DNA from: Deltaproteobacteria bacterium
GTDB taxonomy: Bacteria > Myxococcota_A > Polyangia > GCA-2747355
DNA length: 64,000 nucleotides
Reading direction: 5' to 3'
NCBI GenBank assembly: GCA_020633415.1
Contig: JACKDQ010000002.1
Location: 682,001-746,000, forward strand
Under the pieces are notes generated by a model. The model worked only from the letters and a program-made list of their open reading frames with translations, did no database searches and was not told where the DNA came from. The position numbers and the translations under genes were made by a program. This document shows, piece by piece, positions 1 through 9,410 of the stretch; within the stretch, counting starts at the first letter, position 1; each line of letters starts with the position of its first letter.

Positions 1-2802
1 GCGAATCGTCTTACCCTCAACATGCTTATTGATCTTTTCGTCGGCGAGCGCGATCTGCCGAATCTCCTCTTCGGTCGCTTCGGCGGGTACGGAGACGTTG
101 CCGCGCGTCTTGCCCTTGATCTGCACGACGATGTTGATCATCGCGTCGGCGAGCAGCGCTTCGTCGTAGCTCGGCCATGGCTCGCAGGCCAAGCTCTGAT
201 TGTGGCCTAGCGCCTGCCAGAGCTCTTCGCAAATATGCGGCGCGATCGGCGCGAGCATCAGCACGAACGCGTCGGCAACCGATCGCGGCACGCGATCGAC
301 GCTGACCAGCTGGTTATTCAGCTCGATCAGCGCGGCTATCGCCGTGTTAAAGCGCATCCGATCCATGTCATCGGTGACACGCTTGATCGTCTTGTGCAGC
401 GCGCGCGTAAGTTCGTCGCTGGGCGCCTCATCGCTGACCAACAACTCGCCGCTATCGATGTCGAAGAAGTTACGCCAAACGCGCAGTAAGAAGCGGTGCA
501 CGCCGACGATGTCGCGGGTATTCCATGGTTTGGAGGTCTCAACAGGCCCCATGTACATCTCGTACAAGCGCAGCGTGTCGCAGCCGTGGCTCTGATAGAG
601 ATCGTCGGGGTTGACGACGTTCTTGAGCGATTTGCCCATCTTGCCTGACTTGCGAAAGACCTCCTGACCTTGATAGAGGAACTTGCCGCCAGGCTCGGCC
701 TTGCTGACCTCGTAAGCCGCGATCAATTCGCCGCCTGCTGAGTCGTATTGAACTTCGTCGGCAGGAACGCGCACGCCACGGGCATCTTCATAGTAGTCGG
801 CGAGAATATAGCCTTGGTTGAATAGCCGGCCGAATGGCTCGGCGGTCGAAACATGACCCAAATCGTAAAGCACCTTGTGCCAAAAGCGCGCGTAGAGCAG
901 GTGCAGGTTGGCGTGCTCGACCCCACCGACGTACAGATCGATGCCGTTTGCCCCCATCCAATAGCGCTCCTTTTGCCGGTCGACAAAGCGCTCGCGATTC
1001 TTCGGATCGATGAATCGCAGGTAGTACCAGCACGAGCCGGCCCACTGGGGCATCGTGTTCAATTCGCGCTGGTAGACCACACCATCGACGGTTACCTCGC
1101 GCCAACTTTCAGCGGCGCGCGACAGTGTGGGCTCTGGATTGTCGGTCGTCGTCGGCGAGAAATCGCTCATCTCCGGCAGCAGCACCGGCAGGTCCTGATC
1201 GCTGACGCCGAGCGTATAGCCCGCAGCGTGATGCAGGATCGGGAACGGCTCGCCCCAGTAGCGCTGACGTGAAAACAACCAGTCGCGCAATTTGTAGTTA
1301 ACCTTGGCCCGTCCCAATCCCTTTTCGGCGAGCCACGCAGTGATCGTACGTTTTGCCTCACTGGTCTCGAGACCGTCGAGCGAGACCTCGGGATTGGCCG
1401 AGTTAACCGCGCAGCCTTGGCCGGCGAAAGCCTGATCGAGTTGCTTCGGATCGGCGAGATAGCGCGTGCGCCCATCCGTCTGCCCAGCAAACTGCTCCTC
1501 GAGCCAGGCTTTGGTCGGCTCGACAACGACGCGAACCGGCAGCTCGAACTGCTTGGCGAACTCGAAGTCGCGTTGATCATGGGCCGGCACCGCCATGATT
1601 GCGCCCGTACCATAGCCCATCAACACGTAGTCAGCGATCCAAACCGGGATCCGCTCAGCGTTGACGGGATTGATCGCGTATGCGCCGCTGAATACCCCCG
1701 TCTTCGACTTTGTCTCAGCCTGGCGGTCGACCTCGCTGCGTCGCGACGCGGCCAAGCAATAGGCTTCGACGTCTGTTTTCTGCTCGGCGGTCGTCAGCAC
1801 TTTGACCAGCGGATGCTCTGGCGCAAGCACCATATATGTCGCACCAAACAGCGTATCCGGGCGCGTGGTGTAGACACGGATCTTGTCCTGCCCACCAACG
1901 ACTTCAAAGTCGCAAAGCGCACCCTCGCTCCGGCCGATCCAGTTGGTCTGCAACGCGCGCACAGACTCCGGCCAATCGACCGTTGCCAAGTCGGCGAGCA
2001 GGCGCTCCGCATAGGAGGTGATCCGCAGCATCCATTGCTTGAGCGGTCGGCGAAACACCGGGTGGTTTCCCCGCTCAGAGCGCCCCTCGTCAGTAACCTC
2101 TTCGTTGGCAAGCACCGTCCCGAGAGCCGGACACCAATTGACCGCAACCTCAGCCAGATACGCCAGGCGCTGCCCGTCGATCGCTGCGCGCTGGTCGCGC
2201 TCCGCCAGCTCAGCAAAACGCGTCGCCGCTTCTGCAGCGGCAACCGGCTGGCCCTCCGCGTCGAGGCCAAGTTCGCCGCTGCGCAGGCGCTGCTCAAGCT
2301 CGGCAACCGGATGCGCCTTCTGATCGCGCGGGTCGACGTAGCTATTGTAGAGCTGCAGAAAAATCCACTGCGTCCAGCGATAGTAGTCGACCTCGGTCGT
2401 CGACAGCTCGCGGTCCCAATCGTAAGACAGTCCGAGCGCTTTGAGCTGCCGCCGCATATTGGCGATGTTTGTCGCCGTCGCCTCGCGGGGATGCACGCCG
2501 TGCTCGATCGCGTATTGCTCGGCAGGTAGGCCGAAGGCGTCAAAGCCCATCGGGTGCAATACGTTGTAGCCTTGCATTCGCCGGTAGCGCGCAACGATGT
2601 CAGTGGCGATATAGCCGAGCGGGTGGCCAACATGTAGCCCGGCTCCCGATGGATAGGGAAACATATCGAGCACGTAAAACTTCTTTTTGCTTCCATCAAA
2701 GCCTGGGTCGCCTGGATCGAGCGCACGGAAGGTGTTGCGCTGTTGCCAGACGGCTTGCCACTTGCTTTCGATGGACTTGAAATCGTATGTTCGCGCAGTC
2801 AT
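1..2802 (-). CDS. leuS: Leucyl-tRNA synthetase (3' end beyond window)
   Basis: Class I aminoacyl-tRNA synthetase that charges tRNA-Leu in the cytoplasm. Translating the minus strand from the ATG at 2802 gives 934 residues with no stop before the window edge, so only the last few tens of residues are missing. The N-terminus has the ATP-binding HIGH-type motif as HVGHPLGY in the context DMFPYPSGAGLHVGH, followed by the LeuRS-typical MGFDAFGLPAEQYA. The central part holds the CP1 editing domain, including the segment YVLMGYGTGAIMAVPAHD. The KMSKS loop reads KMGKSLKN, a variant with Gly in place of Ser, and is followed by VVNPDD. Identity is certain. It faces the HIT gene divergently across 66 bases, so the two promoters must lie in this short gap. 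Confidence 0.97.
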   Translation of the reverse strand, partial: MTARTYDFKSIESKWQAVWQQRNTFRALDPGDPGFDGSKKKFYVLDMFPYPSGAGLHVGHPLGYIATDIVARYRRMQGYNVLHPMGFDAFGLPAEQYAIEHGVHPREATATNIANMRRQLKALGLSYDWDRELSTTEVDYYRWTQWIFLQLYNSYVDPRDQKAHPVAELEQRLRSGELGLDAEGQPVAAAEAATRFAELAERDQRAAIDGQRLAYLAEVAVNWCPALGTVLANEEVTDEGRSERGNHPVFRRPLKQWMLRITSYAERLLADLATVDWPESVRALQTNWIGRSEGALCDFEVVGGQDKIRVYTTRPDTLFGATYMVLAPEHPLVKVLTTAEQKTDVEAYCLAASRRSEVDRQAETKSKTGVFSGAYAINPVNAERIPVWIADYVLMGYGTGAIMAVPAHDQRDFEFAKQFELPVRVVVEPTKAWLEEQFAGQTDGRTRYLADPKQLDQAFAGQGCAVNSANPEVSLDGLETSEAKRTITAWLAEKGLGRAKVNYKLRDWLFSRQRYWGEPFPILHHAAGYTLGVSDQDLPVLLPEMSDFSPTTTDNPEPTLSRAAESWREVTVDGVVYQRELNTMPQWAGSCWYYLRFIDPKNRERFVDRQKERYWMGANGIDLYVGGVEHANLHLLYARFWHKVLYDLGHVSTAEPFGRLFNQGYILADYYEDARGVRVPADEVQYDSAGGELIAAYEVSKAEPGGKFLYQGQEVFRKSGKMGKSLKNVVNPDDLYQSHGCDTLRLYEMYMGPVETSKPWNTRDIVGVHRFLLRVWRNFFDIDSGELLVSDEAPSDELTRALHKTIKRVTDDMDRMRFNTAIAALIELNNQLVSVDRVPRSVADAFVLMLAPIAPHICEELWQALGHNQSLACEPWPSYDEALLADAMINIVVQIKGKTRGNVSVPAEATEEEIRQIALADEKINKHVEGKTIR

Positions 2803-2868
2803 TGGCCGCAGTATAGCCAGCGTGGCCTGCCGGTCAATCGCCCCCCGCGACCCAGGGAGAGGAACGGT

Positions 2869-3279
2869 ATGAGTTCGGTATTCCAGAAGATCATCGAGGG
2901 AGAGATCCCCTGCCACAAAGTCTACGAAGACGAGCTGGTCTTCGCCTTCCTCGACATCAGCCCGCTTTCACTCGGGCACACACTGGTCATTCCCAAGGAA
3001 CCGGCCGAAACCCTCGACAAGCTCTCCGCGGAATCGGCGGCGGCGATCGGTCGCGTGCTGCCCCAAATCAGCCGCGCGGTGCTCGCCGCAACCGGCGCGA
3101 GCGCGTTCAACATCCTCCAAAACAACGGCGCCAGCGCTCACCAAGCCGTTTTCCACGTTCACTTCCACATCATTCCCAAACAAGACAACGGCGCTGGTCT
3201 GGGTATCGGCTGGCGTCCAGGCACGCTCGAGTCGGCCGAAGGTGCAGCGTTGGCCCAACGCATCGCCGAACAGCTTTAA
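2869..3279 (+). CDS. HIT family (histidine triad) nucleotide hydrolase
   Basis: A 136-residue cytoplasmic protein of the usual length for the HIT family. It carries the histidine triad HVHFHII at residues 96-102, in which the middle-to-last His is the nucleophile for hydrolysis of nucleoside phosphoramidates or dinucleotide polyphosphates. The N-terminal half contains the family signatures FLDISPLSLGHTLVIPK and FNILQNNG. The start at 2869 is chosen because a purine-rich stretch, GGGAGAGGAACG, precedes the ATG; the reading frame is open further upstream but would run into the leuS start. The exact substrate cannot be read from the sequence. Confidence 0.95.
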   Translation: MSSVFQKIIEGEIPCHKVYEDELVFAFLDISPLSLGHTLVIPKEPAETLDKLSAESAAAIGRVLPQISRAVLAATGASAFNILQNNGASAHQAVFHVHFHIIPKQDNGAGLGIGWRPGTLESAEGAALAQRIAEQL

Positions 3280-3300
3280 GCGAACGCTGAGCACGCAGCG

Positions 3301-3825
3301 ATGGCCGAAAACCCCTACGCGCCACCAAACATCACTGAGCGCGATCGTCACCAAGCGCCGCCGGTCGGCTCATTTGACGATGAGGAGCTCGAGCGACTGG
3401 TCGTGCTGGCCCGGCCACACGCTGTCACGAAGGCCGCCGCCGCCCTGCAGGCAGCGCTCGGCGCACTGCTGTTACTCGGTGCGCTGCAGCTAGCCGATGT
3501 CGTGCGCTTGTTCGGCTGGCTGCGCTGGGTGCCTCACCTGATGACGATACTCGGTATCGCCTCGCTCTGGATCGCGCTCAAGGTTTATCGACTGCGCCTC
3601 TGGGCCACCCTTGCCGCACTGATCGGTTCCGCGATCATCGCTCTGCTAATGGCCGGCTGGTTCCTGCTCGCCGCCAGCTCAGGCTTTCTTTCGCTGATCG
3701 GGCTGCTGATCCCGGTCAGCGCGCTCGCCGCGGCGATCGTCTCGAGCGTGGCGCTCGGTGCCTGTCATCGGGCGCGCGACGCCAGGAAACGCCTTGCTGA
3801 AGGTGGCGTACCCGTCGACTTCTAG
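3301..3825 (+). CDS. Hypothetical four-span membrane protein
   Basis: A 174-residue protein of unknown function. The first 40 residues are hydrophilic and charged; then come about four hydrophobic segments (roughly residues 42-65, 75-95, 98-122 and 124-150), with a short basic tail rich in Arg and Ala. This suggests an inner-membrane protein with both ends in the cytoplasm. It lies 21 bases after the HIT gene on the same strand and may be cotranscribed with it. No strong ribosome site is seen before the ATG. Its stop codon overlaps that of the convergent regulator gene at the tetranucleotide CTAG (3822-3825). Confidence 0.7.
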   Translation: MAENPYAPPNITERDRHQAPPVGSFDDEELERLVVLARPHAVTKAAAALQAALGALLLLGALQLADVVRLFGWLRWVPHLMTILGIASLWIALKVYRLRLWATLAALIGSAIIALLMAGWFLLAASSGFLSLIGLLIPVSALAAAIVSSVALGACHRARDARKRLAEGGVPVDF

Positions 3826-4709
3826 TGCATCAGCCGGTGCGACTTGCTGACGACCGTATCGACAAACGAGGAGAGCTCACTAAGCGAGTGAATGCAGGTC
3901 GCGTAGCGCAACCGAACGCGCGCGTTGGGGTCGATCCCATTGCCGACGATAACCATCGGCACAGCCAAACGCGCCGCGCAGTCAGCCAAACGCACAAAGC
4001 GATCGGTTCGCCGCTCGGACCACGGACTACCGTCGCTGGCAACAGCAACGATCGACGGCCGCAACTCAGCCAGAGCGACGCAAACCGTATCGACGGCGTT
4101 ATGATTGCCGAGATGTTCGACCTGAAAACCGAGCGCTCGTAGTCCAACCCACAGCAGGTTCAGCGCGGTGCTATCGGCGGCATCGCGAATTCCGCTACAG
4201 AGCGCCCGATGGCCCTTGGTCGCTTCGGCCGTGAACTGGCTCAGTCGATGCACCAACCCGTCGGCAAGCGCCAACGCACGTCGCTCGCAAAACAGCGGAA
4301 GCTCACCGCGCGAACGAGCGTCGCGCACCGCCGCGACAGCGGGCGCGATCAAGCGGTCGCAAGCGTCAATCACCGTGGTCCCCGCAGCGAGCAACGACAG
4401 GGCGATCTGCTCGACGGCGCCACCATGCCCGTGCTGTAGTGCGTTGGCTAACGCTCGCACAGCCTCCTGATAGTCACGCGGTCCAGCCGTGCCGCGCGGC
4501 AAGCCGAGCAACTCCGGCCGTGTTAGCTGGTGTCCGTGCGCTCGAGAAAACTCGAGCAACTCGGCGACGGGTATCCGACGGTGACCACCTGCAGTCTTGG
4601 TCATCGACAGGAGACCTTTGTCGCACCAACGTTTGAGCGAAGACTCGCTCGCCCCGATGGCCTCTGCCGCTTGTTTAGGCGACAGGTAGCGTTCTGCCTT
4701 CATCTTCAC
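3822..4709 (-). CDS. MerR-type HTH regulator with degenerate cobalamin-binding-type domain
   Basis: A 295-residue transcription regulator. Residues 7-50 form a MerR/excisionase-type helix-turn-helix (YLSPKQAAEAIGASESSLKRW, then the wing ending in GGHRRIP). The C-terminal half looks like the B12-binding helical domain plus Rossmann domain of the CarA/CarH/LitR group. The base-off B12 motif DxHxxG is not kept: where it should be, the sequence reads RDAADSTALNLLWVGL, with no His. So this protein, like the B12-independent members of the group, may sense through a partner or not bind cobalamin at all; that is inference. The start is GTG at 4709 or ATG at 4703. A short inverted repeat lies just upstream and could be its own operator. 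Confidence 0.85.
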   Translation of the reverse strand: MKMKAERYLSPKQAAEAIGASESSLKRWCDKGLLSMTKTAGGHRRIPVAELLEFSRAHGHQLTRPELLGLPRGTAGPRDYQEAVRALANALQHGHGGAVEQIALSLLAAGTTVIDACDRLIAPAVAAVRDARSRGELPLFCERRALALADGLVHRLSQFTAEATKGHRALCSGIRDAADSTALNLLWVGLRALGFQVEHLGNHNAVDTVCVALAELRPSIVAVASDGSPWSERRTDRFVRLADCAARLAVPMVIVGNGIDPNARVRLRYATCIHSLSELSSFVDTVVSKSHRLMH

Positions 4710-4726
4710 CTGGGGATTGTTGTGCC

Positions 4727-4740
4727 TTACATATTTGTAA
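4727..4740. promoter_or_regulatory. Inverted repeat TTACA-N4-TGTAA upstream of the MerR/B12-type regulator
   Basis: Perfect 5-bp arms around a 4-base spacer, 18 bases before the start codon of the regulator gene read on the minus strand. The AT-rich composition stands out from the surroundings. Autoregulation is plausible because regulators of this group often bind their own promoter, but this is inference. Confidence 0.4.
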
Positions 4741-4795
4741 CACCAACCGCTGGACCGGCTAAGTCAGAACAGAGTTTCAGGTGTGACGGGCGAAG

Positions 4796-4809
4796 CACAC
4801 ACACACACA
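4796..4809. repeat. (CA)7 dinucleotide repeat
   Basis: Seven CA units in the gap between the MerR-type regulator and the GST-like gene. No function is evident; such tracts can vary in length by slippage. Confidence 0.7.
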
Positions 4810-4875
4810 TCAGCGCCTAGCCGCAGCCAAATCACCATGCGACCTACACCGACACACATCTACAGAGCGTCCGGG

Positions 4876-5598
4876 CTAGCTGGCTCCGTCGGGCAATGGG
4901 CGATCTGCGTAATAGCGTTGCCACATTCGGTGACAGTACCGATCTAGCTGCGGGAAGTCGGCAGCGCGTCGAGACATCGGCGAATCAAAGGGTGCCCAAA
5001 GCAGACTGGTCAAGAAGGCAAAGGCCGTCGCGTCAACGCTACTCGGCTCGTCTCCAAGAAAATACGGCTGATCGCCGAGCAGCGTCGCAGCCGCTTCGAG
5101 ATCGGCCGAGCCAAGCTTGTAGATATCCGCTGGTGGGTGTCTGCCCGTCCCTTGGGCGTAGGCCTGTGCCGTGATCTTCTTGCGCAAAATCCGCAGAATC
5201 ATCGGCGCGAGCAGTCGCGGTAGCAACGGACCGAGCAGCGCCTTGATCAGCGGCCATCCTTCGGGGTCGATCCAACGCGCGTAAAGGCCGACAAAATAGG
5301 CCCCTTCTTCGAGCATCCGCCGAAGCGCGTGCCCCAGAGCGCGCTGCTCGGCGCTCAAGTCTTGATCGAGATCGCAGCGATACTTCTGGCTAAGGTAATC
5401 GACGATCAACTGTGAGTCGGCGACAATAACGCCGTCGTCGTCGATCCAGGGGATCTTCTGCCGCGGACCCTTGCGCGGATCGACCGGCCGCGCCTTGTAG
5501 GGCAAGTCGACCATCCGCAAAAACGTCTCGACCTTGATCGCAAACGGACTGATGTTGGGCAGTCCCCATGCGGGGGGCCCCTGATATAGCGTGATCAT
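4876..5598 (-). CDS. Glutathione S-transferase-like protein
   Basis: A 240-residue soluble protein with a thioredoxin-like N-terminal domain (ITLYQGPPAWGLPNISPFAIKV) and an all-helical C-terminal domain, the layout of the GST superfamily. The motif KIPWIDDDG with the conserved cis-Pro, followed by VIVADSQLIVDYL, fits the glutathione-binding region. The helical part and the aromatic-rich C-terminus resemble the metaxin/Fax-like branch, which often uses no known substrate. The ATG at 5598 is preferred because GAGAGGAT sits just before it. It is divergent from the nucleotidase gene. The enzymatic role is unknown. Confidence 0.8.
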   Translation of the reverse strand: MITLYQGPPAWGLPNISPFAIKVETFLRMVDLPYKARPVDPRKGPRQKIPWIDDDGVIVADSQLIVDYLSQKYRCDLDQDLSAEQRALGHALRRMLEEGAYFVGLYARWIDPEGWPLIKALLGPLLPRLLAPMILRILRKKITAQAYAQGTGRHPPADIYKLGSADLEAAATLLGDQPYFLGDEPSSVDATAFAFLTSLLWAPFDSPMSRRAADFPQLDRYCHRMWQRYYADRPLPDGAS

Positions 5599-5697
5599 CG
5601 ATCCTCTCACCGCAGACGCCACCACGATGTAACAGAACGCTCACCGGAGTGCCAACAATGACGTGTACCGATCGCAAAATACGACGGAGAAGACGAG

Positions 5698-7116
5698 TTG
5701 GACTACAATCAGCCGATGATCGCCCCACCTCCCGCTGAGCGTGAAATCTTCTGCAACCGCACCCTCAACCTGCGTAGCATCAAGGCGATTGGCTACGACA
5801 TGGACTACACGCTGATCCATTACCACGTGGAGCAGTGGGAAGGTCGCGCTTACGACTACCTACGCGACCGACTGCACGCAGCTGGTTTGCCGGTCAGCGA
5901 CTTGCGCTTTGATCATCACAGCGTAATTCGCGGTCTAGTCATCGACACCGAGCTCGGCAACATCGTCAAGGCCAACCGGTTTGGCTATGTCAAGCAAGCC
6001 TGGCACGGCACCCGTCCGCTAGATTACGACTCGCTACGCAGCGGATATGCGCGAACGATCGTCGATCTCACCGAGCCCCGCTTCATCTTCGCCAATACGC
6101 TGTTTTCTCTGTGCGAGCTCTCGATGTACGCGCAGCTCGTCGATTTGGTCGATCAGCGCAAACTCGATCCCTCGCTCGGCTATGGCAACCTCTATCCTTT
6201 GATCAAACAGTCCCTCGACGCGGCACACATGGAGGGGCAACTCAAAGCTGAGATCGTCGACAACCCTTCTCGCTTCGTGGCCGATGATCCAGACACCGTA
6301 GCGGCGCTGCTCGACCAAAAGCGCGCCGGCAAAAGGCTCCTGCTGATCACCAACTCGGAGTGGCCCTATACCGAGGCGATGATGAGCTACGCTTTCGATC
6401 CCCATCTACCCGGTAGCATGCGCTGGGGCGAGCTATTCGACGTGATCATCGTCTCAGCGCGCAAACCGGCTTTCTTCTCACAGCACAATCCAGTCTTCGA
6501 GATCATCAACAGCGAAGGACACCTCAAACCGGTGGTCGGCTCGCTCGGCCACGGGATCTATCTGGGCGGCGATGCCTGGAAGGTTGAGCAATACCTCGGT
6601 CTGTCGGGCGACGATATTCTCTATGTCGGAGACCACATCTGGGGCGACGTACACGTCAGCAAGCGACTGTTGCGCTGGCGCACCGCCCTGATTTTGCGTG
6701 AACTAGAAGGCGAGGTCGCCGCGAACCAAGCGTTCTCTGCCGATCAACAACGTCTCGCCGAAATGATGAGCCAAAAGCGCGACAAGGAATTCGCGCTCTC
6801 CCAGCTACGGCTAGCCAGACTGCGCGCCGGGAAATCCGAACCGAATGCGCAGACAGAGGCGCTACGTACTGAATTGATCAAGCTCGACAATCAGATCTCG
6901 CCACTGGCCCGCGCCTCAGGGAAAATCGGCAACGAAACCTGGGGACCACTGCTGCGCACAGGCAATGATAAGAGCCTGCTGGCGCGAATGGTCGAGCGTC
7001 ACGCCGACATCTACACCTCGCGCGTATCAAACTTCCTCTTTCAGACGCCGTTCGCCTATTTGCGCTCACCGCGCGGCAGTATGCCTCACGACCCCGGCCA
7101 ACCGATCGGTGGCTAG
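5698..7116 (+). CDS. HAD-IG family 5'-nucleotidase
   Basis: A 472-residue cytoplasmic protein of the HAD superfamily, subfamily IG, related to eukaryotic cytosolic purine 5'-nucleotidase. The nucleophile motif is DMDYT at residues 34-38, with Asp34 as the expected phosphoaspartate and Asp36 as acid/base. Motif II is LLLITNSEWPYT, and the Mg-binding motif is YVGDHIWGDV. Such enzymes hydrolyse nucleoside monophosphates such as IMP or GMP; the substrate here is inferred from the family. The TTG at 5698 has GGAG eight bases upstream; an in-frame ATG lies at 5716 and is an alternative start. No obvious operon partner. Confidence 0.92.
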   Translation: MDYNQPMIAPPPAEREIFCNRTLNLRSIKAIGYDMDYTLIHYHVEQWEGRAYDYLRDRLHAAGLPVSDLRFDHHSVIRGLVIDTELGNIVKANRFGYVKQAWHGTRPLDYDSLRSGYARTIVDLTEPRFIFANTLFSLCELSMYAQLVDLVDQRKLDPSLGYGNLYPLIKQSLDAAHMEGQLKAEIVDNPSRFVADDPDTVAALLDQKRAGKRLLLITNSEWPYTEAMMSYAFDPHLPGSMRWGELFDVIIVSARKPAFFSQHNPVFEIINSEGHLKPVVGSLGHGIYLGGDAWKVEQYLGLSGDDILYVGDHIWGDVHVSKRLLRWRTALILRELEGEVAANQAFSADQQRLAEMMSQKRDKEFALSQLRLARLRAGKSEPNAQTEALRTELIKLDNQISPLARASGKIGNETWGPLLRTGNDKSLLARMVERHADIYTSRVSNFLFQTPFAYLRSPRGSMPHDPGQPIGG

Positions 7117-7151
7117 CGTCCGTCTGGCGTGTCGTGCTGCCCGACCGACGG

Positions 7152-9410
7152 CTACTGCACGGGTACCTGCTGGACCCAACGCCGATAGGACGCGACAACC
7201 TCTTTGTCCTTACCGATCGCCAGTCCGGAAAAGACCAGCGCGTTGGAGGCGGCGTCGTACGAAAAGCCCTTTTGGCGGCTACGCTCGAGCTGTGCGCCGT
7301 CGAGTGCGACCGCCAGCGAGGTACTGATCGGCACGTACTCCAACACCGCCTGGCTCGATGCGCCGGCGATATTGTCGATGATTAGCTGCAAGGTCGTACC
7401 GAGATTGCTTTGGCAAACGTCAGCGGTCGTACCGCCGGTCGCATTAACCAGCTCGAAGTAGCCGTGCCCAGCTTCGGGGCCATAGGTACCGCAAGGCTTG
7501 CCCGAACAAAGCCCGGTGATCGCGTGAACGATCGCCGTCGCTCCGGGGAAACTGGCATCCTGGCCACTGAACAGTTTGACCAGCGGTGCCACGTACGCGT
7601 CGAGTGCCGCACGCTTCGTCGCATCGAGACTGCAGGCGGGCTGGCCGATCTGATAGTCGTCGTAACCGAGTATGCCCTTCTTGCCCTCGAAGGTCGTACC
7701 GATCTTTAACTCCTGAGAAACCTCATCGGTTGCCAAGATCACGACCAACGTCGCGTCGGGTCGAATCTTATCGTCGCGATTTGCGGTGCGTGGCAATAAG
7801 CGCTTAACCGCTTCGCGCGCGTGCGCCAAGACGTACTCCGAAGCCGCCTCGGCGTACGGCGGATTGGAGATACAGGACTTGAAGATCGTGCGCTCGCTCG
7901 GCTTGAGGAAGCGATCCGTACCGCCGTTATCGGAAGCGCTAGTGCTCTGGCGACTGCAGAGCTTGCCGAGGGTAATCCCGCTGCCAGGCGCCTTGACGCC
8001 GGCGACCGCCATGCGGAAATCCAGCCCAGACTTGAGCGCCCGAGCGAAGAAGTCGTCCGCGTTGTTGACGATATCTTGGCGGTTGTCGTTCATCGAACCC
8101 GAATCGTCAACGACCCAGAGAATGTCGGCAGTGCTGTTGCCGCTGACCACGAATGGATCGCACTCGACGGTTACCGAGTTCTTGGTCGTTGCCAGCGAAG
8201 TGCCATTGGAGAGATCGTCGAGGTGCAGCGCTGCGCTCTGGGCGGTGTCGGTGACCAACCCTTGGTCAGCCAGCGCACCCATCACGATCAAACTCCCATC
8301 GGTTCGCAGCAGAGTCTGCATGCGCAACACATAGCTCGTCGACTGCGGGCCGATCACGTTGGTCGTAATGCCACCCAACGTCTTTCCGGCAAACACTGTA
8401 CGCAGGATCTCATCGCGAATCGTATTGGCGTTCTTTGCGCTAGAAAGCGTCAACGCTAGCTGCGAAGAAACGATCGTCTGAAACTTATCGTGGCTGGTCT
8501 TTAGCGTCCCCGAGGAGACCACGGACAGATTGGTCTTGCTGGCCAGACCGTTGTTGAGCAGACCGACTAGATCGGTAAATTGCTGGTCGACTGTCATCGA
8601 CGGCTTGGCGCTCATCCGCAACACGAATCCAGCGACGCCGTGGCGACCAACATCGACGGTCGCAACAACGTCATGAGGACCCGCTCCCGACATCTGCAGA
8701 TCGTTGTAGGCGCTATCGGTCTGAAGCGCGATCTTCCAGTCGGCAACCGCGTTGCTGTGCAGTACGATCGGCTTGAGCCCCTTGGTCGGGTCCTTTTCGT
8801 TGGCCTCACGGCAGATAAAGTTTGGCAGGTCCTTGTCGGGGCGCGTTCCGAACGTAGCGGCGAGATACGGCGAACTCTCGCCGTTTGCGCATAGAAACGC
8901 CGCCGTCGGCTCGCAGCGCCCCTGATTGCAGCTCTGTCCCGCAGCGCACTCATCTTTGGCCAGCGCAGCGCAACCCACGCGCTCTTCACCGCAGGTGGTG
9001 CGACAGCAGCCCAACAACCCATCACCGTTGGTGTCCTCAGCACCGTCGGGTAGGCCATCGTCGTCGGAATCGGTATCCTGAAAGTTTGGCTTGGAGTCAC
9101 CGTCGGCGTCGCCCACACCTTCGACTTGATCGGGAACGCCATCATCGTCACTGTCGAGATCCTGGTAGTCGGGAATTGTGTCGCCGTCGGTATCGACCTC
9201 CGGATCACAGCCTTCGACCTCGTCTGGAATCGTGTCCCCGTCGTAGTCCTTGCCCGGCTGACATTTCGGTTGCGTTATCGGCGAACTCGCATCGACGACC
9301 GAAGCACCGTCTGTTCGCGACTCAAAGAAATCCGACCCGCCACACCGCACCGCCCCCAAGACCACCCCGACCAAGAAAAGAACACTGATCACAAGGTCTA
9401 AGCGACGCAT
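7152..9410 (-). CDS. Secreted VWA-domain protein with thrombospondin type-3 calcium repeats
   Basis: A 752-residue exported protein. It has an N-terminal hydrophobic signal (residues 6-20) ending near a Cys at 23, but the residue before it is Arg, so lipidation is uncertain. Residues 54-131 contain Asp-rich TSP3 repeats of the DxDGDxIPDxxD type, which bind calcium. A Cys-rich stretch follows (about 135-170). From residue 429 there is a von Willebrand A domain with the MIDAS motif DDSGSM at 435-440. The C-terminus is a beta-rich region. This looks like a surface or periplasmic adhesion protein; the role is inferred. The start is firm: AGGAGGTTCA directly precedes the ATG. Confidence 0.88.
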   Translation of the reverse strand: MRRLDLVISVLFLVGVVLGAVRCGGSDFFESRTDGASVVDASSPITQPKCQPGKDYDGDTIPDEVEGCDPEVDTDGDTIPDYQDLDSDDDGVPDQVEGVGDADGDSKPNFQDTDSDDDGLPDGAEDTNGDGLLGCCRTTCGEERVGCAALAKDECAAGQSCNQGRCEPTAAFLCANGESSPYLAATFGTRPDKDLPNFICREANEKDPTKGLKPIVLHSNAVADWKIALQTDSAYNDLQMSGAGPHDVVATVDVGRHGVAGFVLRMSAKPSMTVDQQFTDLVGLLNNGLASKTNLSVVSSGTLKTSHDKFQTIVSSQLALTLSSAKNANTIRDEILRTVFAGKTLGGITTNVIGPQSTSYVLRMQTLLRTDGSLIVMGALADQGLVTDTAQSAALHLDDLSNGTSLATTKNSVTVECDPFVVSGNSTADILWVVDDSGSMNDNRQDIVNNADDFFARALKSGLDFRMAVAGVKAPGSGITLGKLCSRQSTSASDNGGTDRFLKPSERTIFKSCISNPPYAEAASEYVLAHAREAVKRLLPRTANRDDKIRPDATLVVILATDEVSQELKIGTTFEGKKGILGYDDYQIGQPACSLDATKRAALDAYVAPLVKLFSGQDASFPGATAIVHAITGLCSGKPCGTYGPEAGHGYFELVNATGGTTADVCQSNLGTTLQLIIDNIAGASSQAVLEYVPISTSLAVALDGAQLERSRQKGFSYDAASNALVFSGLAIGKDKEVVASYRRWVQQVPVQ

